64,000 nt of DNA, taken from contig NW_027052622.1 in NCBI RefSeq assembly GCF_958450345.1, positions 62,001 through 126,000 of the forward strand, read 5' to 3'. This document shows, piece by piece, positions 21,041 through 32,284 of this stretch. Every line of letters starts with the position of its first letter. Position 1 is the first letter of the stretch. This stretch comes from Calliphora vicina. Lineage: Eukaryota; Arthropoda; Insecta; Diptera; Calliphoridae. Both the position numbers and the translations under genes were made by a program. The notes beneath the pieces were generated by a model that was not told the DNA's origin, did not search any database, and saw only the letters and a list, made by a program, of their open reading frames with translations.

Positions 21041-22580
21041 GACTATGTACAGGCAAAATTGTTTGACAAATATCAGCATATAACGAAACTGTTGGATATG
21101 CTATTGGAAGATTATAAACTTGTTTTAAGGCTTTATTTTGCATTCTTTGGAGTGACTTCAAGTCATTGCTTTTCTTATAACCATTTAAATTATCTAAATA
21201 ATTCAAGTGACTTTGGATTGTAGCATTATAAATTAAAAGTTTTGTTTCCTTTTTAAATTTATATAAAATACCGTTAGCTTGTGCAGTTTTCATTCTTAGA
21301 GATTGTATATGATTATCCCAAGCAAGATTGTTTTGAATGTTTATACCCAAATATTTTATTGAGCTGACTTCGGAAATTTCTCTACCATCAATAATCACTG
21401 AAAATGTATCATTATGACGACTTGGCTTAAATCTTAGCAATTGTGTTTTATTCGCATTTAAAATGAGCTTATTTATTCGAGCAAATTCACACATTAAGGC
21501 AGCATCACGTTCCATATAAGCTTTTACAACTGTTTCATGTTTGTACGGATACAGCAAACAAATATCATCAGCATACATAAATATTTTACCAGTGAGACCA
21601 AGATTATGCAAATCATTAATAAAAATTGTAAATAGTAATGGGCCAACAACACTACCCTGTGGTACACCATATAAAACAGGGCGTAATGAACTTTTATCAC
21701 CACCAATTTGTACAAACTGCTCTCGGTTAGCTGAATAACTTTTTATTAGTGAAATATTTCTACCATGAATTGTGTAGAATTTTAGTTTCTCCAGCAAAAT
21801 ATCATGATCTATGAGATCAAATGCCTTACTGAAATCATAAAAAATTGCAGCTACACCACTGTGTCCTTCATCTAAACTTTTACAAATAAAATTTATAACA
21901 TTTACGACTGCTTCTTCTGTTCCACATCCTTTTCTGAATCCATATTGAAAATCACTGAGTAATTTGATTGAGTACATGTACGATGCAATTTGATGATTTA
22001 GAATTCTTTCAAAAACATTATCAATTATTGATAATACAGCAATGGGTCTATACATATCTGGGTTTGAGGCGTTTTTATCTTTAGGAATTGGAGTTACCTT
22101 GTGGATTTTTAAGATTTTTGGATACGTGCTTTTATTTATCATATTATTGAATATTTTCACTAAATAGGGTGTCAATTCATCTATACAATTTAGTAGTATA
22201 TTTGATGAAACATTATCATGACCACAGCTTTTATTTGGTGTTAAATTTAATATTACATTCTTCACTTCATCTTGCGTTGTATAATTGAATGTAAATGTTG
22301 TATAATATTGAACCAATGTTCCAAGTGAATTAAAGTAGTCTGTTTGCGAATATTGGATTTGTGATCTTAAATTTGATATTGTTTGAGTAAAGTAGCAGTT
22401 TAAAACTTCAGCTTTATGTAAATTATTAGAGATCTCATCACCGTTAGCATCTTTTATTTTAATACACTGCTTCAAAGTTCTACCGAGGGTCTCATTTATA
22501 AATTTCCAACTTTTCTTTGGATCATGTTGTATATGTACAAGCTTGTTTTTAAAAAAGTCGTTCATACATTGTCTACATGA
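21009..22580 (-). pseudogene. LINE reverse transcriptase, long open frame
   Basis: About 520 open codons, open upstream of the first Met (SCRQ precedes it). RT blocks are in order: MYRPIAVLSIIDNVFERIL (about residue 171-189), FQYGFRKGCGTEEAV (207-220), FYDFSKAFDLIDHD (242-254, first catalytic Asp), GVPQGSVVGPLLF (300-312), MYADDICLLY (330-339, catalytic YADD), then the thumb YLGINIQNNLAWDNHIQSL. The RT core itself looks intact. Lost are the link to the endonuclease and, by a frameshift near 21040, the C-terminus. Recent loss of function is likely. Confidence 0.9.
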
Positions 22581-22581
22581 T

Positions 22582-22721
22582 TTTTATACCCTTCACCTTC
22601 GTGAGAAGGGTATATATAAGTTTGTCATTCCGTTTGTAATTTCTACATTTTTCATTTCCGACCCTATAAAGTATATATATTCTGGATCCTTATAGATAGC
22701 GGAGTCGATTAAGCCATGTCC

Positions 22722-22783
<62 letters not shown>

Positions 22784-23160
22784 CTGTCTGTCTGTCTGTC
22801 TGTTGAAATCAGTTTTCTGAAGACCCCAGATATCTTCGGGATCCAAATCTTCAATAATTCTGTCAGACATGCTTTCGAGAATTTTGCTATTTAAAATCAG
22901 CAAAATCGGTCCACAAATGGCTGAGATATGAGGAAAAAACCAAGACAACCTCTATTTTTGACCTATTTTTTACCTATATCTGGATTACTAAGACATTAAT
23001 AGACAATATGGATATCTAATGATAGATATTTCAAAGACATTTGCAACGACGTATATAAGACCATAGTAAGTTGGACCTACAATGGGTCAAAATCGGGAAA
23101 CAAATTTTGAACCCGAATTTTTTTTAAAAAAAAAAAAATTTTAAAAACAAAAAAAACAAA
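22582..23160 (+). repeat. mini-me-like repeat inserted in the LINE
   Basis: Begins TTTTTATACCCTTCACCTTC, then GAGAAGGGTATATATAAG, AAGTATATATATTCTGGATC and TAGATAGCGGAGTCGATTAA. A (GTCT)n tract (22713-22802) follows, then TCCACAAATGGCTGAGATAT and ends ACCCGAATTTTTTTT. The same backbone is at 44388-44787 (inverse), 46460-47190 and 48376-49106. The TA core with (GTCY)n matches published dipteran mini-me elements; the name is my inference. Confidence 0.75.
22713..22802. repeat. (GTCT)n microsatellite
   Basis: About 22 units of TGTC/GTCT with one CCGT interruption, inside the mini-me-like repeat. Confidence 0.95.
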
Positions 23161-23164
23161 AATG

Positions 23165-23720
23165 GATGTGCCACTTTCAGGCCGTGTTACCATATTGTGA
23201 CAATTAATAAAATAATAATTTTTAAGCAAATTAATAAGTTTTTCCGAAATTTTATGATCCAAAATATCAATGTTAGAATCACCAACAAAAACACAAGGAT
23301 TTCGTCCATAACAATGAAGCATATTTTCCAAAAACGCCAAAAATCTGTTTGAGTCACATTTTTGCGATCTATAGAAGGTTAAAATATTAATAGCTTTTCC
23401 ATTCAATTTTACATCATTTAATGATAAAACAATAGCATCCACAAATTGCTTGCTTTCAGAAATTTCAATATTATATTTTAAATTATTGTGTACAAAAATA
23501 GAGGTGCCACCATAACCGTCGGATCTGCAGCAGTGTATAGCATTATAACCAGGAATATTGTATAATTGGAGTAAATCATTGTGAAACCAGGTTTCTTGAA
23601 CAGCAACAACGTTGGGTAGCCGTGGTAAATTAACAATTAAGTTTTTAAATTTATTTATCAATTGACGATATACTTCGCATATTTATAGACACAATATTAA
23701 AAAGTGAACAAGAAATACTG
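23165..23720 (-). pseudogene. LINE apurinic-like endonuclease domain, broken
   Basis: Starts FNIVSINMRSISSIDK (frame ending near 23651) and continues after a -1/+1 shift with KFKNLIVNLPRLPNVVAVQE TWF (catalytic Glu in QETWF). Then HCCRSDGYGGTSIFVHNNLK and VFVGDSNIDIL (normally GDFN) follow. It stops after VTRPESGTS, so the C-terminal SDH block is lost at the insert. The frameshift and the deletion make it inactive. Confidence 0.85.
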
Positions 23721-23819
23721 TTAAAATAGCTTTCGAATGTTTCTAAATTTTTAAAATATTGATTACTAATCATAAAATTTATTAATATTAAGTAAAATAT
23801 AACAATAAATAAATACTTT

Positions 23820-24083
23820 TTATGGGGATACGTATATATCATCATCAACTTCAACTACAGTATTTTGAGATCTGCGACTTCTTGGATTATTGGTTGTAGC
23901 TTCCAACAAAAAGTTATCAACATCTTCCTTGCATCTAATAAGTTTTGGTTTACCTAATTCACTTCTTTTGCAAAAGATTCTTCCACCAGCAGCATAAACA
24001 GCACGATAACCAACATTTTTAAGGCTTTTAGCATAGTTTAATAGGCTTAATGTTTCTCGACTCAAGAAATCATTCACAAACAA
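23820..24083 (-). pseudogene. LINE ORF1 C-terminal fragment (FP-like)
   Basis: 87 codons including NYAKSLKNVGYRAVYAAGGR IFCKRSELGKPKLIRCKEDV. This (A-K-x-L-K-x-x-G-Y...IF-x-K, then a hydrophobic 'x-I-x-x-x-E-D-V') resembles the baculovirus-FP-like C-terminal domain found in ORF1 proteins of some insect LINEs. The N-terminal part is absent. It would bind element RNA in the parent element. Assignment from pattern only. Confidence 0.55.
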
Positions 24084-25458
24084 TCAGAACATAACGCACA
24101 TAATCTCCATAAGTACATCAAAAACAAGAGTTTGTTTGATATAGTTTTGGCCCAATGTGCACTGTGGAAATTTACCAAAAACAAAATAAGTTTAATTCGC
24201 ACTTCAGACAGTGTTGTTGGTTTCATCTTTCAATATTGTTTTTACTGGTTTTAAACTAATTATAACCACTTCCTAATTGGTTATTGACAACACCACAACA
24301 AAAAATAAATAATAAAAAAGATTTATTTGAATGATACTAAAGTTTACGAATTGTGCTAATAGAAAATATTTGTTAAAAAAATCAAGTTAAAATTTCAATT
24401 TTATTTAAAAAATACTTTGTAGTCAAGTCGTCGCAAATCAAAATGTGCAATTTACATTCACGCAAAGTTCGAAAAACTCAATGTCTTCACACTTTTACCG
24501 TAAAATCAAATCACATTTCCGTCACTTGCATCCAGAGATCGAAAATAACTCGTCCATATACTAAAAAACCTAAATTGAGATTTATATTTTTGTGATAAAA
24601 ATAAATCACTGAAAATAACAGTTATAAAATAATTTTTATTTAAATGGTTTGGTATGACCTTTATTTGTTTTTGTTGTTTTTTAATGGTTTGATATGAGAT
24701 AAACATTTGTTCTTATTCTTAATAACTGTTACTTTCTCTCTTATTTACATACAATAACATATTGTTAGTAATTTTTAACAAATTATGGAAATAATATGAT
24801 GAAAACAATTTTCTAAATTTGTTATAAATCTTTTGATAAATTTTTATATACTTAAGCGTTGATTTGCATCAAATGAATTTTTACGATTTATTTTTCATGT
24901 TCGCAAATAAAAGTCACAAGCTAATCTTTACGAAAAAATTAAATTATAAATCACTCATCTAGATTATTTGTGTTTGTTTCTTTTCTGTTTCTCTCAACCC
25001 CTAACGCGTGTCTTTTAATTACAACAAGGTTTAAGCGTTCCAGCTTCCTATATGAAGATATAGGTCGACTAGGGACCAACTTAAATCGACGTGGGACAAC
25101 CTGGCAATTTGAGAGTCTTGTGACTCCGCCATTATAATCTAAATTCCAAAAAAAAGAAGTGAATTAAAAAAATATATCAAAAATTACTTTACCAATTTTT
25201 TTATATATTATTGCCACAAGTATGTATTATGACATATATGTATATATAAAATTCAGCTGCCCCTACTTGCCCCAATTTTTTTGGTAAATGTTTTTTAGTG
25301 TCAACATCCCTTCAGATTCGTGATATTTTCATCCTCTGGGTAGAGATAAAATAAAATATAACAAGTACTGTGATGAATGAAATTAAATAATTGGTCAATT
25401 CACAAGGTCTCTTATCAGTCATATTGACATAATGTCCTAATATATCACGACTCGACGC
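24084..25458. other. Non-coding stretch with a G+C-richer patch
   Basis: Mostly A+T-rich. Between about 25000 and 25140 composition rises sharply. A 33-codon frame on the minus strand opens with ATGGCGGAGTCACAAGACTC (25132), and a plus-strand frame of about 45 codons ends at a TAA near 25135. Neither is recognised; an unknown exon or repeat end are both possible. Confidence 0.4.
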
Positions 25459-26037
25459 ACTGTGGGAGAAATCAACAATTTAGTGGCGCAAAATAAAAAA
25501 AAAAAAAACTTTCGCATATTTGATTTATTGTTATGTAGTTTCAATCTATAGTTGTTGCTGTACTTAAAAATATTTAACATTTATTAATAACTTTAGTGGT
25601 TTGGTTTTGACAACTATTTAAATGTAAAAAATTTTTCAGAAATTTTTTTTATGAAGAATTGGTTTCAAAGTTGTTGTTAAGCTGGATAGTACAAGGTTTT
25701 CTTTAAGTTGTATTTTTACTTTTTTTATGTAGATGGAATATGAGGCTTGGTAAATCAGAAAAATAAAAATATATTTTCCGCTATTTGAGATAACCAATGG
25801 CCATATTCTTATAGAATTTTTTTTTTTACTTTTGGAATTTTCGGAAGGTTGCCAGTTACTAATGCTGTGAGATGCAGCCTAATTTTTTTACCAATATCAA
25901 GGCTATATTATAGACTACATATGCTGAAAAATTTATGCTGCGAAAAAGTGCGAGGTGAATTTATATAATTTTTTTAAGAAATTATTATCGTTGGGACGAT
26001 GTAAAATCTCGTACTAAATTTAGGGTTTTCTCCCACT
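25459..26037. mobile_element. Inverted-repeat element 'CACTGTGGGAGAAA', copy 1
   Basis: Ends CACTGTGGGAGAAATCAACA and inverse CACAGTGGGAGAAAACCCTA. About 580 bp, non-coding. It is the left arm of a large inverted repeat whose right arm is 27222-27746. Its right end touches CAGCA-type flanking DNA (TGCTGG on plus). Confidence 0.85.
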
Positions 26038-26167
26038 GTGTGCTGGTTACATGTAGTGCAAATGATAACCATTTAACTACCACTTTAGCAGCCACAGCGA
26101 ACTAGTTTGTTGTACAAGTAGTAATATAACTAGTGTAAGGTTTCCAATTGGCACTTTTCAAACTGCT
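26038..26167 (-). repeat. Repeat R, 5' half (inverse)
   Basis: Inverse of 31567-31694: CAGTTTGAAAAGTGCCAATT GGAAACCTT, TACTACTTGTACAA, GCTAAAGTGGTAGTTAAATR. Cut where the CACTGTGGG element begins. Confidence 0.85.
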
Positions 26168-26215
26168 GCACAGTGGGAGAAAACCATAATTTAGTGGAAC
26201 TAAATTCGTATCTTC
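26168..26215 (+). repeat. Solo end of the CACTGTGGG family
   Basis: CACAGTGGGAGAAAACCATA ATTTAGTGGAACTAAATTCG at the outer edge of repeat R, again next to a CAGCA word (TGCTG on plus). Confidence 0.65.
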
Positions 26216-26708
26216 TAAACGCTTGGCCAAATTAATTTCATTTATATGGAAATATTGCAGGCAAGGAGGTAAGCTAATAAAGTAATGCAAAATGGGTACT
26301 GCTACTTCAGTAGAATGAGCGGTAGTGGCTGCTAAACTACACTACCTCGGAAGAAATTATATACTATTTTCAATTGTAAGAAATTATTTTAATATATCTT
26401 TCAAAAAATTTAAATTATATAAGTAATTTTATTTATAGCAAGTAACTATTTAAATCTATAGATTTTGGACATTTACCCATTGCCGGCATAGGTCGAAATA
26501 TTCATATAAAATTAAACTTTTTTTAGTTTTATTAATAAGTTTATTTTTAAAAACGAATAACAATTATTAGATATGAAATGATTTTATTTCATAATTATAA
26601 ATAATTTAGTTATAATTAAACAATGAAATAAAGAGTAATTAAGCTAACTAACACTTGTTACAATTTTGTGAATTTTTATTATGAGGTTTTTAAAATTTAT
26701 TTAAATTA

Positions 26709-26816
26709 GTCGTCTTCAGAGTCTAATGAATCACTAGGAAGTAATGGATCCAACAAAAGTTGCCTAACATCTTTCGATAACGGTTCCACTTTTTTATAGC
26801 TTGCAGATGAAGTTCT
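26709..26816 (-). pseudogene. Acidic C-terminal coding tail, unknown protein
   Basis: On the minus strand about 35 codons stay open after a possible acceptor (CATTGTCCAG): RTSSASYKKVEPLSKDVRQL LLDPLLPSD, then SLDSEDD and stop. The order basic-Ser-rich, amphipathic Leu-rich, acidic end looks coding rather than random. It lies between the two arms of an inverted repeat and 80 bp from the GGGATTT element, so it may be the end of a lost transposase. No family is recognised. Confidence 0.35.
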
Positions 26817-26897
26817 GGACAATGTTGATATAACAAAGCGTTAAAACAAATATATTAATATTTACATAAAACTACAATTTACCTTATTTATTTATGA

Positions 26898-27023
26898 AAA
26901 ACGGGATTTGGAAAATCACGAAAACCCCGGGATTTAAAATTATAAAATCCCGGTCTTCGGGATTTAGGAAATCCCGAAAACCCCGGGATTTTCAGGAACG
27001 GGATTCCCCATTTGGCATCTCTA
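26898..27023. repeat. Short element packed with GGGATTT/AAATCCC
   Basis: Seven copies of CGGGATTT or AAATCCCG in both orientations in 126 bp. The right end inverse reads TAGAGATGCCAAATGGGG; the left end is less clear. Same design as 19085-19593 with another motif. Confidence 0.6.
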
Positions 27024-27221
27024 CATAAAACGCTTTGCAAATGTTATATTTTTAATCTATATAAAGCACTACCATATTTAAAAGGACTCATAATTTTAAG
27101 ACAAATTTGGTATATGGGCATTTGTTTTTAGCAACTTGTAAGTAGTTAGAATTACATACATTTCATTTTTATATAATGTAATTACCAACAACACTACTTA
27201 TATACAATCTTAAAAAAGTAA

Positions 27222-27746
27222 GGAACAAATTTAGTACGAGATTTTACATCGTCCCAACGATAATAATTTCTTAAAAAAATTATATAAATTCACCTCGCAC
27301 TTTTTCGCAGCATAAATTTTTCAGCATATGTAGTCTATAATTAGTAACTGGTAACCTTCCGAAAATTCAAAAAGTAAAAAAAAAAATTCTATAAGAATAT
27401 GGCCATTGGTTATCTCAAATAGCGGAAAATATATTTTTATTTTTCTGATTTACCAAGCCTCATATTCCATCTACATAAAAAAAGTAAAAATACAACTTAA
27501 AGAAAACCTTGTACTATCCAGCTTAACAACAACTTTGAAACCAATTCTTCATAAAAAAAATTTCTGAAAAATTTTTTACATTTAAATAGTTGTCAAAACC
27601 AAACCACTAAAGTTATTAATAAATGTTAAATATTTTTAAGTACAGCAACAACTATAGATTGAAACTACATAACAATAAATCAAATATGCGAAAGTTTTTT
27701 TTTTTTTTATTTTGCGCCACTAAATTGTTGATTTCTCCCACAGTGC
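27222..27746. mobile_element. Inverted-repeat element 'CACTGTGGGAGAAA', copy 2 (inverse, truncated)
   Basis: Inverse of 25459-26037 with near identity. It lacks about 50 bp in the middle (around TAGTCTATAATTAGTAACTG) and the outer 20 bp of its left end. It ends ATTTCTCCCACAGTG followed by CAGCATATTGAG of repeat R. Confidence 0.9.
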
Positions 27747-27885
27747 AGCATATTGAGTATTAAATAATAGTCACATATTTCACTTTAGTTTTTGAAAATA
27801 ATTCAAGAAAAATAAAATCCTCTAACATACCAATTCGATGACCACACGTAATGCTAAAGGTGGCCGTTTAACAAGCATCGTGTAT
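27747..27885 (+). repeat. Repeat R, 3' half
   Basis: CAGCATATTGAGTATTAAAT ... TTTAGTTTTTGAAAATAAT ... GGTGGCCGTTT matches 31691-31822. Confidence 0.8.
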
Positions 27886-28249
27886 TTAATTTAATTTGTT
27901 TGTTGTAATTTTTGTTGTTTGTTGTAGATTTGACACGAATTGCATGTCGGTTTACTAAATACGAAGACAAATTATAAATATTTTTTTGGAAAATGCAAAT
28001 AATTAAAGCCCACACCAAAATTATAATTACTGATAGAAATTAAAATGCATTATAAGACTAGTACTGTTAATATGCCGAATTTAACTGGTCTAGTATTTCG
28101 GGAAGATTCAGAAAGAAATATTTTGTTTTATTGATTTTTTTTACATTAAAAAAAAAATAAAAAAATTAATTTGAATTCGTTAAATCAAAACACTCGCATA
28201 TTTTAGCGAATATGATTGGAAAAATAAGCGAATTATGCATATAAATTAT

Positions 28250-29105
28250 TCTCAATTAAATTATTCAATTAATCGGGTTTCTGGTTTAATCGGTTAACCG
28301 AGCAAATAATTAATCGGGGTTTAGATTTATTCGGTTAATAATCGGTTAATTTAAAATTATTCGATTAACTGAATAATATCTATTTTAATTTTAAATTGAA
28401 AATACAAACACGAATTTTGTGTACAAAAACATAAAAAACAAACAAAACATAACAATTCAACCAAAACATAATAGCAAATATGGTATTTGAGATCCTTTTT
28501 GTATACATATTTGTGTTTTTTTTTAGGATTTTAGTGAGATCTTCTGAAATAAGCTTTTATAAAAAGAATATAATTTATTTTTTTTTTCCTTTTAAACGAT
28601 TTTTTTCTTTAGATTTAATAATACTTGACTTGGAAAAAACTCTCTCGCTGATTGTAGATGTTTGAAATATCGAAATAATGATGAAGAATATTCAATATCT
28701 CAGTTTTTTTTTAGTTTTTTCTAAGCATATCCATTTTGGATTGTTTTAAATATTGAATACTTTTGATAGTTTCGTTTAGTTTCGTTAACTTCTGTACATG
28801 TAAATGCAAACAAAGTTTAAAAAACTTGAAAATTAAATATGTCAGTTGTTATTTCGCTAAACATTTTTCTTCGATGTTCGAAAAAATATATAATTTTAAT
28901 TTGAAATTTGTAATTGAATTTGAAAAATAATTACAAAAAAATATGTTAAAGTGCAAAAAGAAGGAATTTCGGTTAATCGGTTAATCGAAACAAATTAATC
29001 GGTTTATTTGTTATTTGAAAATCGGCAATTTTAAATTATTCGAACAGTTAACCGTCCAAAATGAATCGGTTAACCGATTAATGGTTAATCGATTGAATAC
29101 CCTAG
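28250..29105. mobile_element. Element packed with TTAATCGG/CCGATTAA motifs
   Basis: About 15 copies of AATCGG, CGGTTAA or inverse are concentrated at 28265-28370 and 28970-29095, with a motif-free centre. The right end inverse reads CTAGGGTATTCAATCGATTA; the left has ATTATTCAATTAATCGGG. Interior non-coding (A/T-rich frames only). Confidence 0.6.
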
Positions 29106-29478
29106 TTGGTAGTGATGTATATTAGATTATACAACACTACTGAATATTTTGAATATAAAAATTTGTATAAGAAATACCTTAAGCTTAAATAAGCATCATT
29201 TTAAAGATTTCATAATAATTTTTGATTATTTTTTAAAACATATTCCATTTATACTGAAAATACATCACTGAAAACATTTGAGAATCGAGTAATCATAACC
29301 GAAATATAAAATACTTTTACGTCGCTATTCGTTACTATCATTAAAAATGGGGAAACGTTTATGGAAAAAGCGCGTTATTTTCTTGAAATGTCAAAGGTCA
29401 TCATTTTCATTAATTCAATTTAGTGGTCAGTTTTAAGTCTTTTATGTTTAAGTGAAGTGGTTTAAAAAAATTCAAAAT

Positions 29479-29627
29479 ACGGACGGACATCGCTTAATCG
29501 ACTCAGAAAGTGATTCTAAGTCGATCGGTATACTTTAAGGTGGGTGTTAGAATAATATTTTTGGGCGTTACAAACATCTGCACAAACGCATAATACCCTA
29601 CCCACTATGGTGGTGTAGGGTATAAAA
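29479..29627 (-). repeat. mini-me-like fragment (type 2)
   Basis: Inverse of 37190-37330: CATCGCTTAATCGACTCAGA, TAAGTCGATCGGTATACTTT, AAGGTGGGTGTTAGA, TACCCTACCCACTATGGTGG. Confidence 0.8.
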
Positions 29628-29684
29628 ATCTTTTGGAGATTAACCCTATATATGATCCACAAACTGTATTATCGCTAAAATTAG

Positions 29685-29800
29685 GAAATTTTTCTGTTTT
29701 TGTAAAAATTTTGCTACTAAATAATTACTTTTGCAATTGAATGCAAAATAATCGAAATGTGAACGTAATTGTCGTTGTAATGAGATATAACTTGCAAAAA
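29685..29800 (+). repeat. Repeat shared with the LINE 5' flank
   Basis: TTTTTGTAAAAATTTTGCTA, AATTACTTTTGCAATTGAAT and TCGTTGTAATGAGATATAA match 59234-59330 and 62946-63040. There they lie directly before the truncated LINE. Confidence 0.7.
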
Positions 29801-30978
29801 TTGGTTGGAGAATGTTAAAGTTATTAAAAATTTCTCAGACCACTTTAACAAGATATTTAGGGAAAAAATTAAAATATTTGGAGAAATATTAAAATAAAAT
29901 GTAATTTTTACTTAAAATATATCCGTATTTACTTGTGAATGAGTTTTTGTCTTAGTAGGATACCGCTAACCAATTCGGAAGTATGACCAACAAAATTAAA
30001 TTTTTTTAACGTCAGTTTCAAATCTTTATTTTTATAATTTTAAAAATGTTGTTGGGATTTATTGAGATTATAATAGGGATTAAAAATATGTCAATACCTC
30101 CAGTACAGTTTTTCCGTACCTGGGATTTGAATTTTGCGATTTTCGAGAAAAACTAATTTTTTGGACATATTTTGGCGAATGAGCCTAATTTCCTGACTGT
30201 TATGAATTTTAAGTAAAACCTATTCATAATAGGTAATTTTAAATTTCTTCTGAAAGTTTTACTAAAATCGGAAAACGTAAACCTTTAAATCATGAAGGTC
30301 AAAGGTCAAATTTTTCAATATTTGGAATTTCTAATGCAGAGATAGCGAAATGTTATATACTTTTGGGCCGATTTTAATGAAACTTGAGAAAAATATATAT
30401 ATTATATATATAGAATTTTAAATGTAAATTTATTTCAATCATTCAATATAATTCATTAAGATTGAGGTCCAGTTAAATAAGTTTTAGAAATCTTAACTTA
30501 AACCCGTTTTCGAAAGGCACATAAAGGATATTTTCAAAAATGATATCAGTGAGCATTAGTCACACATTGTAAATATTTACTTAAAACAACTTAAATACTG
30601 TTTTTAGCACAAATTTATTTAACGTTGTTCAAGAGTAGCAAATGAAATAACACTAAACATTATTATTAAAATATGTTTTATTTGACGCATTATACATGTG
30701 TGACCTAACTATATAACCGAAGCTTAACATTTCAATGTTTTAGCCAAAATTAAATTTGATTAATGCAACAAAAAGAATATAAATCGGGTTGAAATCGATT
30801 TAAAAACTTTATTTATTTTTTATACCACCAAATTTCCCCTAAAAATATTACAATAATTGTTTATAGGCTACACATATATTTTAATTTAACAGTAATAATT
30901 AATTTTAATTTTCAATATAACTTATATCTTATAAAGACAAAAACTAATTTTAAACTCTTTTATTTTAATATTTTACTA
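29801..30978. other. A+T-rich non-coding stretch
   Basis: No supportable gene or repeat. Confidence 0.5.
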
Positions 30979-31544
30979 CACAGAAAAAATACTTTTTTTT
31001 CCCAAACTTTTTTCATTCAGAATAAGAACATGTTCATAAATATTATAAAATTGTTCATGACGGATATTTTTGCTTTTTTTGCATAAATTTAATAATATTT
31101 TATAATAAATTGCATTATAATTGCATTATCTAATGAATTAATTCAAAACTATTTGCATAATAGCCATATATTGCCTAATATTTTAAGATGAATCAACAAT
31201 ATCTGAAAATTAAAAACAACCTAATGAAAACCATAATAAAATATAAATAAACATTAAGCATATCATCCCCTTAAAAAAATTTAATCATTTTCGAGCATAT
31301 TGGCTCATTTTGTAGCTGAAAATCATAAAAATAAAAAAAATAATTTTCAAGGAAAATTTCAAACATTTTTCAACAACATACAAATATAAATGAAATTGAA
31401 ATTATATTTTTCAAGCCTTTTAGATTTAATTTGAAAACACAAAATATGAACAAAATCTTAATATTTAAGAAATTATTTATAAATGTTATGAATTGAAATC
31501 AATGAAATCAAATCATAATATTTATGTTGAAACTTTTTTCTGTG
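30979..31544. mobile_element. TA-flanked MITE with CACAGAAAAAA ends
   Basis: CACAGAAAAAATA at 30979 and inverse CACAGAAAAAAG at the right end, flanked by TA on each side, which fits Tc1/mariner insertion. 566 bp of A+T-rich non-coding DNA. Confidence 0.65.
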
Positions 31545-31561
31545 TAGTAGTAATATTTTAA

Positions 31562-31830
31562 GTAGCTTCCCAGCAGTTTGAAAAGTGCCAATTGGAAACC
31601 TTGTACTAGCTATATTACTACTTGTACAACTAACTAGTTCGATGTGGCTGCTAAAGTGGTAGTTAAATAGTTATCATTTGCACTACATTTCACCAGCATA
31701 TTCAGTAATAAACAATAGTCAGATATTTGTCTTTAGTTTTTGAAAATAAATTCAAGAAAAATAAAATCTTCTAAAATATACCACTTCGATGGCCACATGT
31801 AATGCTGAATGTGGCCGTTTGTGTTTTCAT
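31562..31830 (+). repeat. Repeat R, uninterrupted copy
   Basis: Contains in one piece both halves seen split at 26038-26167 and 27747-27885, with the empty site CACCAGCATATTCAG at about 31690. Confidence 0.8.
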
Positions 31831-31877
31831 TCTCAGTGATGATGTAGAAAATGCAAAAATAGAGAGTAGACTCACAT

Positions 31878-32172
31878 CAAGGCGAATTTATACAAGGTGG
31901 AGTCAGTCAATCAGCTGATTACTCTTTTTTCGCTTGTTTGGTTCTAACACCTGTCAAAGCTTGTTTTTATACTTCAATATCTACATATTCTAAGTTAATT
32001 AACAAAGTATTTATATTTTGCCTAAATAAGTAAAGCCCTCACTATTCAATTATCTACACTATATTTAGTTTTAATACATATTTGTTTAATTTTTAATTTC
32101 TGTTTTTTGACATTTGTTAAGACCATTTGTTGTTTTTGTAGAACTACCACCACCTTGTATAAATTCGCCTTG
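31878..32172. mobile_element. hAT-type MITE, family M, copy A
   Basis: TIRs CAAGGCGAATTTATACAAGG and exact inverse to 32172. Perfect 8-bp duplication ACTCACAT (31870-31877, 32173-32180). 295 bp, no coding. Confidence 0.95.
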
Positions 32173-32212
32173 ACTCACATGTTATTCTTAATAACAATTA
32201 GAGAGCAGTACA

Positions 32213-32284
32213 AATAAGAGCTCAGTGGTTTAGTGGATAGAGCATTTGACTAGAAAACGAGAGGTTATGTGTTCAACCCCGCTC
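32213..32284 (+). ncRNA. tRNA-like sequence, probable SINE head
   Basis: Has an A box (TGGTTTAGTGG) and B box (GTTCAACCCC) at normal spacing, GACTAGAAAAC at the anticodon-loop place, and T-rich terminators from about 32296. Acceptor and T stems pair poorly, so it is not a working tRNA. More likely a tRNA-derived SINE head or a tRNA pseudogene. Confidence 0.5.

Larger units (their letters stand above)
20576..24083 (-). mobile_element. LINE (ORF1 end, endonuclease, RT), 5'-truncated and interrupted
   Basis: Minus-strand order: ORF1 C-terminus (24083-23820), endonuclease (about 23720-23165), a mini-me-like insert (about 23160-22582), RT (22580-21040) and a C-terminal tail (to 20771). Then comes a 3' UTR with AATAAAATT followed by a (TA)n tail at about 20600-20570. 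The part between the endonuclease and the RT is missing, so the insertion went with a deletion. Clade uncertain (CR1/Jockey-like from ORF order). Confidence 0.85.

Noticed and set aside
22709..22948. 79-codon frame with a repeated QTDR tail
   Set aside because: It is the translation of the (GTCT)n microsatellite.
32213..32284. Functional tRNA gene (Ser-like anticodon loop)
   Set aside because: Acceptor and T-arm stems do not pair properly; described as tRNA-like instead.
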